Source: [Clostridium] hylemonae DSM 15053 (GTDB taxonomy: Bacteria > Bacillota > Clostridia > Lachnospirales > Lachnospiraceae). Taken from it: a stretch of DNA of 64,000 bases. The translations under genes were made by a program, and so were the position numbers. Positions 19,405 through 27,509 of this stretch are shown one piece after another. Position 1 is the first letter of the stretch. Each line of letters opens with the position of its first letter. Below the pieces are notes generated by a model. The model was not told where the DNA came from. It did no database searches and was given only the letters and a program-made list of their open reading frames with translations. The stretch is taken from the NCBI RefSeq assembly GCF_008281175.1, contig NZ_CP036524.1, positions 2,232,001-2,296,000 of the forward strand. Reading direction: 5' to 3'.

Positions 19405-20448
19405 CTAGTCATTATTATGAAACATCTGGTCCAGCTCGTTCTGCAGCTTTTTCATAGATTTGAGCACATGTTCATAATCCATTCTCTTCGGTCCGATAAT
19501 ACCTATCGTGCCCTTCATCCCTTCGCCTAATTCATAGGTTGCGGTCACAACACTGCAGTCTTTCATCGTCTGTACCGGCGTCTCATCTCCTATATATACC
19601 TGAATGCCCGTATTGTCTTCCTGTGACAGTGTCTGGGTCACCAGCTCTGTCAGCTGCTGCTTCTCTTCAAAAGCGCTGATGATCTCCTGTGCGCTCTGCT
19701 TGTCGCTGAGCTCCGGATATTTGAAAATGTTCGTGGCGCCGCTTGTGTATATCTGCATCTCATCATCGACCTGGATCACATCCGCGACCGCATCGAGCAC
19801 ATGGCCGATGACCTCGCTGTGTATACCTGCCTGCTCTTTCAGCCTTGCGATCAGTCCCAGGTTGATATCTTCGATGGACATGCCATTGAGCGTCGTATTA
19901 AGCAGCATATTGAGCTTCAGCAGATTCTCATTGCTGACCGGCTCTTCCATGTCGATTATCTTATTCTTGATAACATTTCCTCCGAGCACGATAACTGCGA
20001 TCACCTGCTCTTCGTCTACCTGCGAGAGCTGAAGGAATTTTATTTTATTGCCGCTGTTGAGCGGAGTGGATACCATGGTTGCATAATTCGTGCTGTTGGC
20101 CAGCACTTTTGCCGCCTGTTTCAGAAGCTGTTCCATCTTGTCTGCCTTGTCGAGCATCTGCTCCTGCATCTCATTCAGCTCCTGTTCCTTCTCCTCCATC
20201 AGCATATCTACATAGAGCCTGTATCCACGGTCTGAAGGAATACGCCCTGCCGATGTATGGGGCTGCAAGATGTATCCCATTTCTTCCAGATCCGACATCT
20301 CATTTCTGATCGTGGCAGAGCTGAGATTCAAGTCCGTGTACTTGGAAATGGTTCTGGAGCCGACCGGTTCCCCGGTCTCCAAATAGTTCTGGATGACCGC
20401 GTGAAGTATCTTCATCTTACGTTCGTCCAGCCTTTGTTCTGATACCAT
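19405..20448 (-). CDS. hrcA: Heat-inducible transcription repressor HrcA
   Basis: HrcA binds CIRCE operators and represses heat-shock genes, with GroEL as the usual folding helper. The 347-residue protein has an N-terminal winged helix (LDERKMKILHAVIQNYLETGEPVGSRTIS... SATIRNEMSDLEEMGYI) and the C-terminal GAF-like dimer domain ending in IGIIGPKRMDYEHV. AAGGAGG precedes the ATG. Its own operator lies 32 bases upstream, so the operon is autoregulated. Confidence 0.97.
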   Translation of the reverse strand: MVSEQRLDERKMKILHAVIQNYLETGEPVGSRTISKYTDLNLSSATIRNEMSDLEEMGYILQPHTSAGRIPSDRGYRLYVDMLMEEKEQELNEMQEQMLDKADKMEQLLKQAAKVLANSTNYATMVSTPLNSGNKIKFLQLSQVDEEQVIAVIVLGGNVIKNKIIDMEEPVSNENLLKLNMLLNTTLNGMSIEDINLGLIARLKEQAGIHSEVIGHVLDAVADVIQVDDEMQIYTSGATNIFKYPELSDKQSAQEIISAFEEKQQLTELVTQTLSQEDNTGIQVYIGDETPVQTMKDCSVVTATYELGEGMKGTIGIIGPKRMDYEHVLKSMKKLQNELDQMFHNND

Positions 20449-20480
20449 CTATTCGCCTCCTTTACCGGATTTTCAGCCTG

Positions 20481-20507
20481 TTAGCACTCTTTTAAACCGA
20501 GTGCTAA
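20481..20507. promoter_or_regulatory. CIRCE operator
   Basis: This is a perfect copy of the CIRCE inverted repeat, TTAGCACTC, nine bases, GAGTGCTAA. It lies between the hrcA promoter and start codon, where HrcA binding blocks transcription of the whole heat-shock operon. Confidence 0.97.
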
Positions 20508-20521
20508 TATCTTCGTTTATT

Positions 20522-20550
20522 AATGTATCACTATAGATTTTATTTGTCAA
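20522..20550 (-). promoter_or_regulatory. hrcA operon promoter
   Basis: On the minus strand TTGACA (20550-20545), a 17-base spacer and TACATT (20527-20522). The CIRCE element begins 14 bases downstream of the -10, over the start of the transcript. Confidence 0.75.
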
Positions 20551-20635
20551 CACTGTTTATACTTTTTTTATATTGAAACACAAAATATTCAGCGCCGCAT
20601 AAATCACCTCATAAAGCCTCATTGCCCGGGCGACA

Positions 20636-20678
20636 CAAAAATATCCGGGATAGCTGTCAATTTCTCATCTATCCCGGA
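20636..20678 (-). terminator. Terminator after the 97-residue orphan gene
   Basis: TCCGGGATAG and CTATCCCGGA form a 10-bp stem (20644-20678), followed on the minus strand by TATTTTTGTG. It separates the small gene at 20716 from the hrcA promoter. Confidence 0.85.
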
Positions 20679-20715
20679 CTGTCTTTATTTCTATGGCCTA
20701 TGTACCTGCCGCCTT

Positions 20716-21009
20716 TTAACTGAGCTCCGCTCTCTCTGCCTCCTCCGGCTTAAAATCATTTTCCAGATCGTAGATATTGTGGCCGGTCGATTCGCTGAGC
20801 ACTCTTCCTTCCAGAGAATAGCACCGGATAAAACGCTTTCCGTCAACACTTGACCAATGTTCCACATCCCATGTAAGATAGCCGTCCTCGTCTGTCTTCT
20901 TCTCCTTCAGATACAGATCGACCTGGCGCCCGTCCTTCATTACATTTATAAGGCCTTTTGTGCCGTCGATCTCAACCTCTTCTTTTTTTACTGAATCATA
21001 AATCTTCAT
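20716..21009 (-). CDS. Small hypothetical protein, 97 residues
   Basis: I do not recognise a family. The protein is charged and probably cytoplasmic, beginning MKIYDSVKKEEVEIDGTKG, with a middle segment rich in aromatic residues (TWDVEHWSSVDGKRFIRCYS) and an acidic end. It has no membrane segment or signal. AGGAGG stands 8 bases before the ATG and a strong terminator follows, so it is a real single-gene unit. The beta-rich pattern suggests a small one-domain fold. Confidence 0.75.
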   Translation of the reverse strand: MKIYDSVKKEEVEIDGTKGLINVMKDGRQVDLYLKEKKTDEDGYLTWDVEHWSSVDGKRFIRCYSLEGRVLSESTGHNIYDLENDFKPEEAERAELS

Positions 21010-21105
21010 ATAACATATCCTCCTGATCTTGTTTCGTTCTCATAAAATCATTATACCTGTATTGTCCGTAAAACTCAATGGCGCTTCCACATTTTAAAAT
21101 TACAC

Positions 21106-21134
21106 TTGACTTTTCTTCTGTACTATTATATTAT
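21106..21134 (+). promoter_or_regulatory. Promoter of the two-gene ABC exporter
   Basis: TTGACT (21106-21111), a 17-base spacer and TATTAT (21129-21134), 50 bases before the ATPase start. Confidence 0.75.
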
Positions 21135-21155
21135 TGTACTAAATCAATAGTACAA
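21134..21155. promoter_or_regulatory. Palindromic operator at the ABC exporter promoter
   Basis: TTGTACTA, six bases, TAGTACAA is a perfect 8-bp inverted repeat that begins at the last base of the -10 box and covers the likely transcription start. A further half site TGTACTA lies at 21119-21125 in the spacer. A repressor bound here would block transcription. GntR-type (YtrA-like) repressors often use such sites, but no regulator gene lies nearby. Confidence 0.65.
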
Positions 21156-21184
21156 TTTGCAATACACATAAAGGAGGCATTTAC

Positions 21185-21913
21185 ATGAGTGTTATACTGA
21201 GAACGAACCATATCACAAAACGGTACGGCAGCCGCCCTGTAGTCAGTGATCTTTCTATGACGATACATAAAGGTGACATCTACGGGTTTATCGGAAAAAA
21301 CGGAGCCGGAAAGACTACCCTCATCCGGATGATCACCGGTCTCGCCGCGCCAAGCGACGGAAATATCCTTCTGTTTGGAAAGCCCGACCTTCTCGAAGGC
21401 CGCAGGAAGATCGGCACAGTCATCGAATCTCCCGCATTTTATCCCGGCATGACCGCCCGGGAGAATCTGATCGCTCAGTGCAGGCTTCAGGGAGAAGACA
21501 CCGCCCAGGCGGACGAGATTCTGGCGCTTGTAGGCCTTGACGACACAGGAAAGAAAAAAGCCAAAAACTTTTCTCTCGGAATGCGCCAGCGGCTTGCCAT
21601 CGCCATCGCCTTAACCGGCAGCCCGGAACTGCTCATCCTCGACGAGCCGACTAACGGACTGGACCCGGAAGGCATAAAGGAGATCCGTGAACTGATCCTT
21701 AAGTTAAATAAGGAACGGGAGATCACAGTCCTTATTTCAAGCCACATTCTGGGGGAGTTGTCCAAGTTTGCCACGAGATACGGCATAATACATCAGGGGA
21801 AACTGATCGAAGAATTCACAGAGGACGAACTGTGGGAGCGCTGCCACGGCTCTGACCCTCATAAGTCCATGGATCTGGAAGATTATTTCTTAAAAAGAAT
21901 AGGAGGTATGTAA
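21185..21913 (+). CDS. ABC exporter ATPase, BcrA-like
   Basis: The 242-residue ATP-binding subunit has Walker A GKNGAGKT near residue 36, signature FSLGMRQRLAIA (an LSGGQ variant common in BcrA/lantibiotic-immunity proteins), Walker B LLILDEPTNGLD and switch SSHIL. AAGGAGG precedes the ATG. The permease gene starts one base after the stop. By size and pairing it resembles bacitracin or lantibiotic self-protection exporters, though no peptide biosynthesis genes are near. Confidence 0.9.
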   Translation: MSVILRTNHITKRYGSRPVVSDLSMTIHKGDIYGFIGKNGAGKTTLIRMITGLAAPSDGNILLFGKPDLLEGRRKIGTVIESPAFYPGMTARENLIAQCRLQGEDTAQADEILALVGLDDTGKKKAKNFSLGMRQRLAIAIALTGSPELLILDEPTNGLDPEGIKEIRELILKLNKEREITVLISSHILGELSKFATRYGIIHQGKLIEEFTEDELWERCHGSDPHKSMDLEDYFLKRIGGM

Positions 21914-21914
21914 G

Positions 21915-22760
21915 ATGAGGAACTTGCTTAGAAATGACTTTTATAAATTAGGGAAGGCAAAATATTTCTGGGTATGCCTGATCGTGACCGTCGTGCTCGC
22001 CGCCGCTTCGGTCTTCCTGTTGGATTTCACCTACAAGATCGCCGGAGATCAGATGTCCGCACAGATGGAACAGCAGCAGAAAGCGCTGGATGATAACGGG
22101 GTAAATATAACGACGGAAGGCGTGCCGGCAAGCTACGATGAACTGAGCGCCTCCGGGCAGCTGCTCTCTTTCTTCGCCGGCAACACGACACTTTTGCTTG
22201 CAGTGCTCGTCTCCCTCTTTGTCGGAAGTGAATTTAATAACGGTACGATCAAAAATATCGCTTCCAGGAATTACAGCCGCGGCAAGATCTATTTATCAAA
22301 ACTTATCGTATGCATCATCACGGGTGTCGTATTTACACTCATATATGCCGCTGTCTCAACTGCCGTTTCATCTGCGCTCTGGGGCTTTGGCGACATATCC
22401 GCCGGCTACTGGCCCGAATTTTTTAAAGCCGCGGGGATTGAACTGCTGCTCGGAAGCGCCTTTGTATCTATCTTTGTCATGTTCAGTATGCTCATCCGGC
22501 AAAACGGCGGTTCACTTGCGGCGAATATATGCTTTCTTGAATTCATCTCACTTCTTGTCATGCTAGGAGAGATGCTTCTCAAAAAGCTGTTCCACATAAC
22601 CGCCACACTGTCGAACTACCTCATAGACACAAATATGACCGCCGTGTCCGCCGGGCTTACCCGGGCGACCGCCATACGCGGCGTCACAGTCGCCGTGTGC
22701 TTTCTGGCTGCCGCAGCGATTATCGGCATCGTCAGCTTTCAGAAACGGGATATCAAATAA
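21915..22760 (+). CDS. ABC-2 exporter permease, BcrB-like
   Basis: The 281-residue membrane subunit partners the preceding ATPase. It has an N-terminal helix (about 17-38), an extracytoplasmic loop of about 50 residues, then five helices with the ABC-2 motif SLFVGSEFNNGTIKNIASRNYSRGKIYLSK near 95-125. It ends with the basic tail FQKRDIK. A terminator shared with the convergent rarA follows 9 bases later. Confidence 0.87.
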   Translation: MRNLLRNDFYKLGKAKYFWVCLIVTVVLAAASVFLLDFTYKIAGDQMSAQMEQQQKALDDNGVNITTEGVPASYDELSASGQLLSFFAGNTTLLLAVLVSLFVGSEFNNGTIKNIASRNYSRGKIYLSKLIVCIITGVVFTLIYAAVSTAVSSALWGFGDISAGYWPEFFKAAGIELLLGSAFVSIFVMFSMLIRQNGGSLAANICFLEFISLLVMLGEMLLKKLFHITATLSNYLIDTNMTAVSAGLTRATAIRGVTVAVCFLAAAAIIGIVSFQKRDIK

Positions 22761-22768
22761 GAAAAGAG

Positions 22769-22811
22769 ATGCCGCAGCCTGCTGTAATTCACAGTGGACT
22801 GCGGCATTTTT
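22769..22811 (+). terminator. Terminator of the ABC exporter operon (probably bidirectional)
   Basis: ATGCCGCAG (22769-22777) pairs with CTGCGGCAT (22799-22807), followed by a run of T residues on the plus strand. The convergent rarA gene ends 13 bases later and may use the same stem. Confidence 0.88.
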
Positions 22812-22820
22812 CTCTATCAT

Positions 22821-24137
22821 TTATCTGCTGCGTATATATTCCATCCATTCACTTATCTTTTTCTCATATCCGTTGCTGCCGGCTTCATAAAACCGTGTCC
22901 CGGCGATCTCGGACGGAAGGTACTGCTGCTCCACATAATGATGCGGATAATCGTGGGCATATTTATAGCCGATCCCGTGCCCGATCTTCTTTGCGCCCCC
23001 GTAATGTGAATCCTGAAGGTGCGGAGGCACTGTCGTCTTATGCTGTCTCACATTCTCCATAGCGTCTGCGATCGCATTTACCGCCGAGTTGCTCTTTGGC
23101 GCCGTCGCAACATAGAGTACCGCCTGGGAAAGGATGATCTGCGCCTCCGGCATGCCTATACGCTCCGCGGCCTGGGCTGCGGACACGGCGACGTTCAGCG
23201 CCATAGGATCCGCGTTTCCCACATCCTCAGAGGCACAGATCATGATCCTTCTGGCAATAAACTTGATGTCCTCTCCCGCATACAGCATCTTGGCGAGATA
23301 ATACACCGCGGCATCCGGGTCGGAACCGCGCATGCTCTTTATAAACGCCGAGATCGTATCATAATGATTGTCCCCGGACTTGTCATACCGGACGACTCTC
23401 TTTTGAATACACTCAGACGCCACGTCCAGCGTGATGTGGATCTTACCGTCCTCACTCCGCTCCGTCGTCAGAACGCCCAGCTCCACCGCATTCAGGGCAT
23501 TTCTCGCATCGCCTCCGGCAATGTCGGCAAGGAATTCCAGAGCGTCCTCCTCTATGACGGCCTGGTAGCTTCCCATCCCTTTTTCCACATCCGTAAGCGC
23601 CCGGCGGATCAGCGTCCTGATGTCTTCCTTGTCAAGCGGATGCAGCTCAAAGATGCTGGAGCGGGAAATAAGCGCCCCGTTCACTTCAAAATACGGATTT
23701 TCAGTCGTTGCGCCGATGAGTATGAGCGTTCCGTCCTCCACGAACGGAAGAAGATAATCCTGCTGCCCTTTGTTGAACCGGTGGATCTCATCGACAAAAA
23801 GGATCGTCCTCTTCTGATACATCCCCTGAAGTTCTTTTGCGTGTTTTACGACTTCTTCCATGTCCTTCTTGCCTGCCACCGTCGCATTGATCTGTGTAAA
23901 CTCTGCGCTCGTCGTGTTGGCTATCACTTTGGCAAGGGTCGTCTTGCCTGTCCCCGGAGGACCGTAAAATATAATGGAGCTCAGCTTGTCCGCCTTGATA
24001 GCCCTGTACAGGAGCTTGTCCTTTCCGATGATATGCTGCTGGCCCACCACTTCATCCAGCGTTGCAGGCCTGAGTCTGGAGGCCAGCGGAGCCTCATTAT
24101 CCATATTCTTTTCTCTGGCGTAATCAAATAAATCCAT
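22821..24137 (-). CDS. rarA: Replication-associated recombination AAA ATPase RarA (MgsA)
   Basis: RarA acts at stalled replication forks and belongs to the clamp-loader AAA+ family. The 438 residues show the N-terminal APLASRLRPATLDEVVGQQHI, Walker A GPPGTGKTTLA, Walker B FVDEIHRFNKGQQD, sensor-1 LIGATTENP, and the C-terminal tetramerisation part with PKSNSA and YKYAHDYPHHYVEQQYLP. I chose the ATG at 24137 (MDLFDYAREKN), with GAGGTG upstream; the longer frame up to 24188 only reads through a palindromic repeat. Its start overlaps the end of tcdA by 14 bases. Confidence 0.95.
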   Translation of the reverse strand: MDLFDYAREKNMDNEAPLASRLRPATLDEVVGQQHIIGKDKLLYRAIKADKLSSIIFYGPPGTGKTTLAKVIANTTSAEFTQINATVAGKKDMEEVVKHAKELQGMYQKRTILFVDEIHRFNKGQQDYLLPFVEDGTLILIGATTENPYFEVNGALISRSSIFELHPLDKEDIRTLIRRALTDVEKGMGSYQAVIEEDALEFLADIAGGDARNALNAVELGVLTTERSEDGKIHITLDVASECIQKRVVRYDKSGDNHYDTISAFIKSMRGSDPDAAVYYLAKMLYAGEDIKFIARRIMICASEDVGNADPMALNVAVSAAQAAERIGMPEAQIILSQAVLYVATAPKSNSAVNAIADAMENVRQHKTTVPPHLQDSHYGGAKKIGHGIGYKYAHDYPHHYVEQQYLPSEIAGTRFYEAGSNGYEKKISEWMEYIRSR

Positions 24138-24927
24138 TTCTTTCTTCACCTCTCTGACGGGGGTCTGTCCCCTCTGCCTCATTTTCACAGGGGTATGTCC
24201 CCTTTGCCGCGCTGCCTGCCATGATATCCCTGACCGCTTCGCCTGCTATGAGCAGCCCCGCAACAGGCGGAACAAAGGAAATGCTTCCGGGCAGAGAACG
24301 CCTGCTTCCCTTGTCTTCTTCGGATGCTCTGGCAGATATATCCACCGGCTTCTCTTTTGAATACAGTACCTTCAGATGACGGATGCCCCGCGCCCTCAGT
24401 TCTCTGCGCATCACCTTGCAGAGCGGGCAGACCGAAGTCCTGCTGATATCCGCGATCTCAAACAGTTCCGCGTGCAGTTTGTTGCCTGTCCCCATACTGC
24501 TGATGACAGGTATCCCGTATTCCAGCGCTTTCTCTACTACCGCCAGTTTGGCGGTGACCGTATCTATCGCATCTATGACATAGTCCGGACGCTGCGAAAA
24601 CAGCTCCTCCACATTGTCCGGCAGTACGAAAGTCTCATAAGTCACCACCTCCGTCTCCGGACAGATATCTTTTATCCTTTCCCGCATCACTTCCGTCTTA
24701 AACCGTCCGATCGTACTGTGTGCGGCGATGGACTGGCGGTTGATGTTCGTCAGTGATACGGTGTCATTGTCCACGAGGACGAGACGGCCGACGCCGCACC
24801 GCGCCAGCGCTTCAATACAGTGTGAACCGACACCGCCGACACCGAGCACCATCACGGTGCTCTTTCTTAATATATGAAGCTTCTCTGCCCCGATCAGCAG
24901 TTCTGTCCTTGAAAATTCATTTATCAT
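24124..24927 (-). CDS. tcdA: tRNA threonylcarbamoyladenosine dehydratase TcdA (CsdL/YgdL)
   Basis: TcdA is an E1-like enzyme that uses ATP to cyclise t6A37 of tRNAs to ct6A. Of 267 residues, the first 240 or so match the family: nucleotide motif LGVGGVGSHCIEALARCGVG, LVDNDTVSLTNINRQ, and the CPLCKVMRRELRARGI block. Then GSISFVPPVAGLLIAGEAVRDI. The last 25 residues (from about AAKGTYPCENEAEGTDP) are unusual: they are encoded by two GGGGACA/GTCCCC palindromes of the local repeat family and overlap the rarA start. They are probably a repeat-derived tail rather than part of the fold. Confidence 0.92.
   Translation of the reverse strand: MINEFSRTELLIGAEKLHILRKSTVMVLGVGGVGSHCIEALARCGVGRLVLVDNDTVSLTNINRQSIAAHSTIGRFKTEVMRERIKDICPETEVVTYETFVLPDNVEELFSQRPDYVIDAIDTVTAKLAVVEKALEYGIPVISSMGTGNKLHAELFEIADISRTSVCPLCKVMRRELRARGIRHLKVLYSKEKPVDISARASEEDKGSRRSLPGSISFVPPVAGLLIAGEAVRDIMAGSAAKGTYPCENEAEGTDPRQRGEERNGFI
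24160..24202. repeat. Pair of GGGGT.TGTCCCC palindromes inside the tcdA 3' end
   Basis: GGGGTCTGTCCCC (24160-24172) and GGGGTATGTCCCC (24190-24202) are 30 bases apart and belong to the dispersed GGGGAC repeat family. They lie in the coding 3' end of tcdA and directly upstream of the rarA start. Confidence 0.8.
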
Positions 24928-24947
24928 AATGTAAAGCCCTGCTCCTT

Positions 24948-25703
24948 TTATTCCATGATCAATTTATCTGCTGTCACGAACTCAAACCCTTTTTTCTGCA
25001 GGATGTCAACAATTCTAAGAGCCGCATCCACAGAGGATTCATAACAGTCGTGCAATAGAATAATATCATTTTCCTCCGTTTCCGTCACTACCTTATTCAC
25101 AATTTCATCTGTATTCTCTGTCGTCCAGTCAAGCGGGTCCACCGACCACATCACAGGCATCACATCCATCTCAAGCTCCAGATTCTTCTGCCATACGCCG
25201 AAAGGCGGGCGCATGTATTCCACGTGTTCTCCTGTGACAGAGGATATCACCTTATCGGTGTCCTCAATTTCTTTCCTGGCCTCCTCGTCAGACTTTTTTG
25301 TGATGTCCACATGATGGTATGTATGATTTCCAATAAGGTGCCCTTCCTCGTATATGCGTTTCACAAGATCCGGGTTGTCTTTTGCGTTCATGCCGATCAG
25401 GAAAAATGTGGCCTTCACCCCTCTTTTTTTCAGTCCGTCCAGCAGCCTGCCCGTACACTGGGCATTGGGGCCGTCATCAAAGGTGAGGGCGATCCTGGGC
25501 GCCTCCCTGACGACCGAAGAATCTACGAAATCGACTGCTTCTTTCAGTTGTCCGGAATCTTCTGCTCCTGTTTTGTTATTCAGATCCATTGATATGCCAA
25601 GTATGCTGAACAGGCAAAGCGTATATGCCAATCCACAAAAATAAAGCACTTTATGTCTGCCCGGCCTGCCAGGTATTGCGCGTCTTTTATTCTGATGCTC
25701 CAC
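24948..25703 (-). CDS. Membrane-anchored polysaccharide deacetylase (NodB/PdaA type)
   Basis: This CE4 esterase removes acetyl groups from cell-wall or exported glycans. The 251 residues hold a basic N-terminus, one membrane anchor (about 18-38) and a NodB domain: TFDDGP with Asp76 and metal ligand Asp77, NHTYHH with ligands His127 and His131, RPPFG, WSVDPLDW and LLHDCYESS. The start is GTG at 25703, with GAAGGA/AGAGG upstream. The operon continues into tcdA 20 bases later and then rarA. A spore-cortex or peptidoglycan role is likely but not provable. Confidence 0.9.
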   Translation of the reverse strand: MEHQNKRRAIPGRPGRHKVLYFCGLAYTLCLFSILGISMDLNNKTGAEDSGQLKEAVDFVDSSVVREAPRIALTFDDGPNAQCTGRLLDGLKKRGVKATFFLIGMNAKDNPDLVKRIYEEGHLIGNHTYHHVDITKKSDEEARKEIEDTDKVISSVTGEHVEYMRPPFGVWQKNLELEMDVMPVMWSVDPLDWTTENTDEIVNKVVTETEENDIILLHDCYESSVDAALRIVDILQKKGFEFVTADKLIME

Positions 25704-25780
25704 GTTACAGCCTCTTCCTTCTTTCTGACCTGTATACTTCTCTAATGTATATGAATCATAAGAAATTAGTATGAGGCTGA

Positions 25781-25809
25781 TTGCATTATATTTTTTATGG
25801 TGGTATAAT
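25781..25809 (+). promoter_or_regulatory. Promoter of the MATE gene at 25848
   Basis: TTGCAT (25781-25786), a 17-base spacer and a perfect TATAAT (25804-25809), 38 bases before the start codon. Confidence 0.75.
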
Positions 25810-25847
25810 AGCCCTTGCTGTACTATAACACAAAGGAGGACTCACAC

Positions 25848-27218
25848 ATGCCAGAAATACAGAAGCAAGAAAATAAAATGGGTGTTATGCCAATTCCCAG
25901 ACTGTTAATTACCATGTCCCTGCCAATGATGCTTTCTATGCTCGTGCAGGCTTTATATAATATCGTGGACAGTATGTTTGTCGCCCAGCTCAGCGAAGAC
26001 GCCCTGACTGCGGTCTCACTCGCCTTCCCGATCCAGACACTGATGATCGCGGTAGCTGCCGGAACCGGTGTAGGCATCAACGCGCTGCTCTCTCGCAACC
26101 TTGGGGAAAAGAATTACGAAGGCGCCAACGATGCCGCCAGAAACGGTCTTTTCCTCGGTCTCATCAGCTGTGTCGTATTCGCGGTGCTCGGCGGGATCGG
26201 TTCACACTTTTTCTTTGCCATACAGACAGACAACGACGTCATTGTAACATACGGCACACAGTATCTCACGATCATAACTGTGCTCTCCTTCGGCATCTTT
26301 CTGCAGATCACGTTCGAGCGTCTGCTTCAGTCAACGGGAAAGACGATCTATAATATGATCACCCAGGGCACCGGCGCTGTCATCAATATCATTCTTGACC
26401 CGATCCTTATCTTTGGTCTGTTCGGCTTTCCGAGACTTGAGGTCGCAGGAGCAGCCATAGCTACCGTGATCGGACAGATCGTAGCAGTGACCATGTCATT
26501 TTTCTTCAACCTGAAGAAAAACAGGGAGATCAATATCAACATGCGGGGATTCCGTCCTCACGGAAGAACGATCGCCGTCATATACGAAGTCGGCATCCCT
26601 TCCATTATCATGCAGGCTATCGGCTCGGTCATGACATTTGGAATGAACAAGATTCTCCTCATGTTCTCCTCCACGGCGGCCGCCGTATTCGGAGTGTATT
26701 TCAAGCTGCAAAGCTTCGTCTTCATGCCCATTTTCGGGCTGAACAACGGCATGATCCCGATCATAGCCTTCAATTACGGAGCCAGAAATAAAAAGCGCAT
26801 CACAGATACGACAAAACTGAGCGTGATCATAGCGGTCGTCATCATGCTGGCCGGTTTCGTTATCTTCCAGACATCGTCCGGTTTCCTGCTGAAAACATTG
26901 TTCGACGCTTCTGACAATATGATCGAGATCGGCGTTCCGGCGCTTCGGATCATAAGTCTCAGCTTCCTGTTTGCCGGATACTGTATCATCGTAGGCTCCG
27001 TCTTCCAGGCGCTCGGAAACGGTATGTACAGTCTCATCGTATCCGTCGCGAGACAGCTTATCGTGATCCTGCCCGTCGCCTATATTTTCGCGACAGTGTT
27101 CGGACTCCACATGGTATGGTGGTCCATCCCCATCGCAGAGATCGTGTCCGTGATTCTCTCCACACTTCTGCTAAAGAGAATCTACCGGCTGAAAGTAAGG
27201 CCGCTGGGGGAGCAGTGA
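25848..27218 (+). CDS. MATE-family multidrug exporter (MepA-like)
   Basis: The 456-residue MATE protein with twelve helices begins MPEIQKQENKMGVMPIPRLLITMSLPMMLSMLVQALYNIVDSMFVAQLSEDALTAVS in close agreement with the MepA branch. AAAGGAGGA precedes the ATG at 25848; an upstream in-frame ATG at 25815 has no ribosome site. It is transcribed alone, divergent from the deacetylase operon. The substrate is unknown; relatives export cationic drugs. Confidence 0.92.
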   Translation: MPEIQKQENKMGVMPIPRLLITMSLPMMLSMLVQALYNIVDSMFVAQLSEDALTAVSLAFPIQTLMIAVAAGTGVGINALLSRNLGEKNYEGANDAARNGLFLGLISCVVFAVLGGIGSHFFFAIQTDNDVIVTYGTQYLTIITVLSFGIFLQITFERLLQSTGKTIYNMITQGTGAVINIILDPILIFGLFGFPRLEVAGAAIATVIGQIVAVTMSFFFNLKKNREININMRGFRPHGRTIAVIYEVGIPSIIMQAIGSVMTFGMNKILLMFSSTAAAVFGVYFKLQSFVFMPIFGLNNGMIPIIAFNYGARNKKRITDTTKLSVIIAVVIMLAGFVIFQTSSGFLLKTLFDASDNMIEIGVPALRIISLSFLFAGYCIIVGSVFQALGNGMYSLIVSVARQLIVILPVAYIFATVFGLHMVWWSIPIAEIVSVILSTLLLKRIYRLKVRPLGEQ

Positions 27219-27509
27219 TTGGGGATTTTGTTGTAGGGATTTGAACAGCTGCAGCGTACGGCAGAAAAACGGCGGCAGGGAGCTGCGGGACATCTCCTAT
27301 GAATCAAATTCCTTCAACGCGTAAGATTCCCTGGGTAAACCTTAATGGATTAACACTGTGGCAATTACCTTCGGATCCCCATCTATAAATGCGTGCCTGA
27401 CACACCATAAACTAATATTCACAAACTCTGTTCCTCAGAAACGAGTCTACCCATTTGAGCGTCCCGAGACGGCCTTCAGTTGGGAATGTTTACCGTCTGG
27501 AGATGAACA
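27219..27509. other. Unexplained gene-free stretch
   Basis: No credible gene, promoter or known RNA was seen. The segment contains one small stem (AGACGG with CCGTCT at about 27470-27498). It is bracketed by two copies of TGAACAG (27242-27248 and 27504-27510), 255 bases apart, the second touching the left end of the large inverted repeat. Open frames across it look like chance frames. Confidence 0.5.

Noticed and set aside
21185-22760. Lantibiotic or bacteriocin cluster around the BcrAB-like exporter
   Set aside because: No precursor peptide, modification enzyme or peptidase gene is nearby; only the exporter pair is present.
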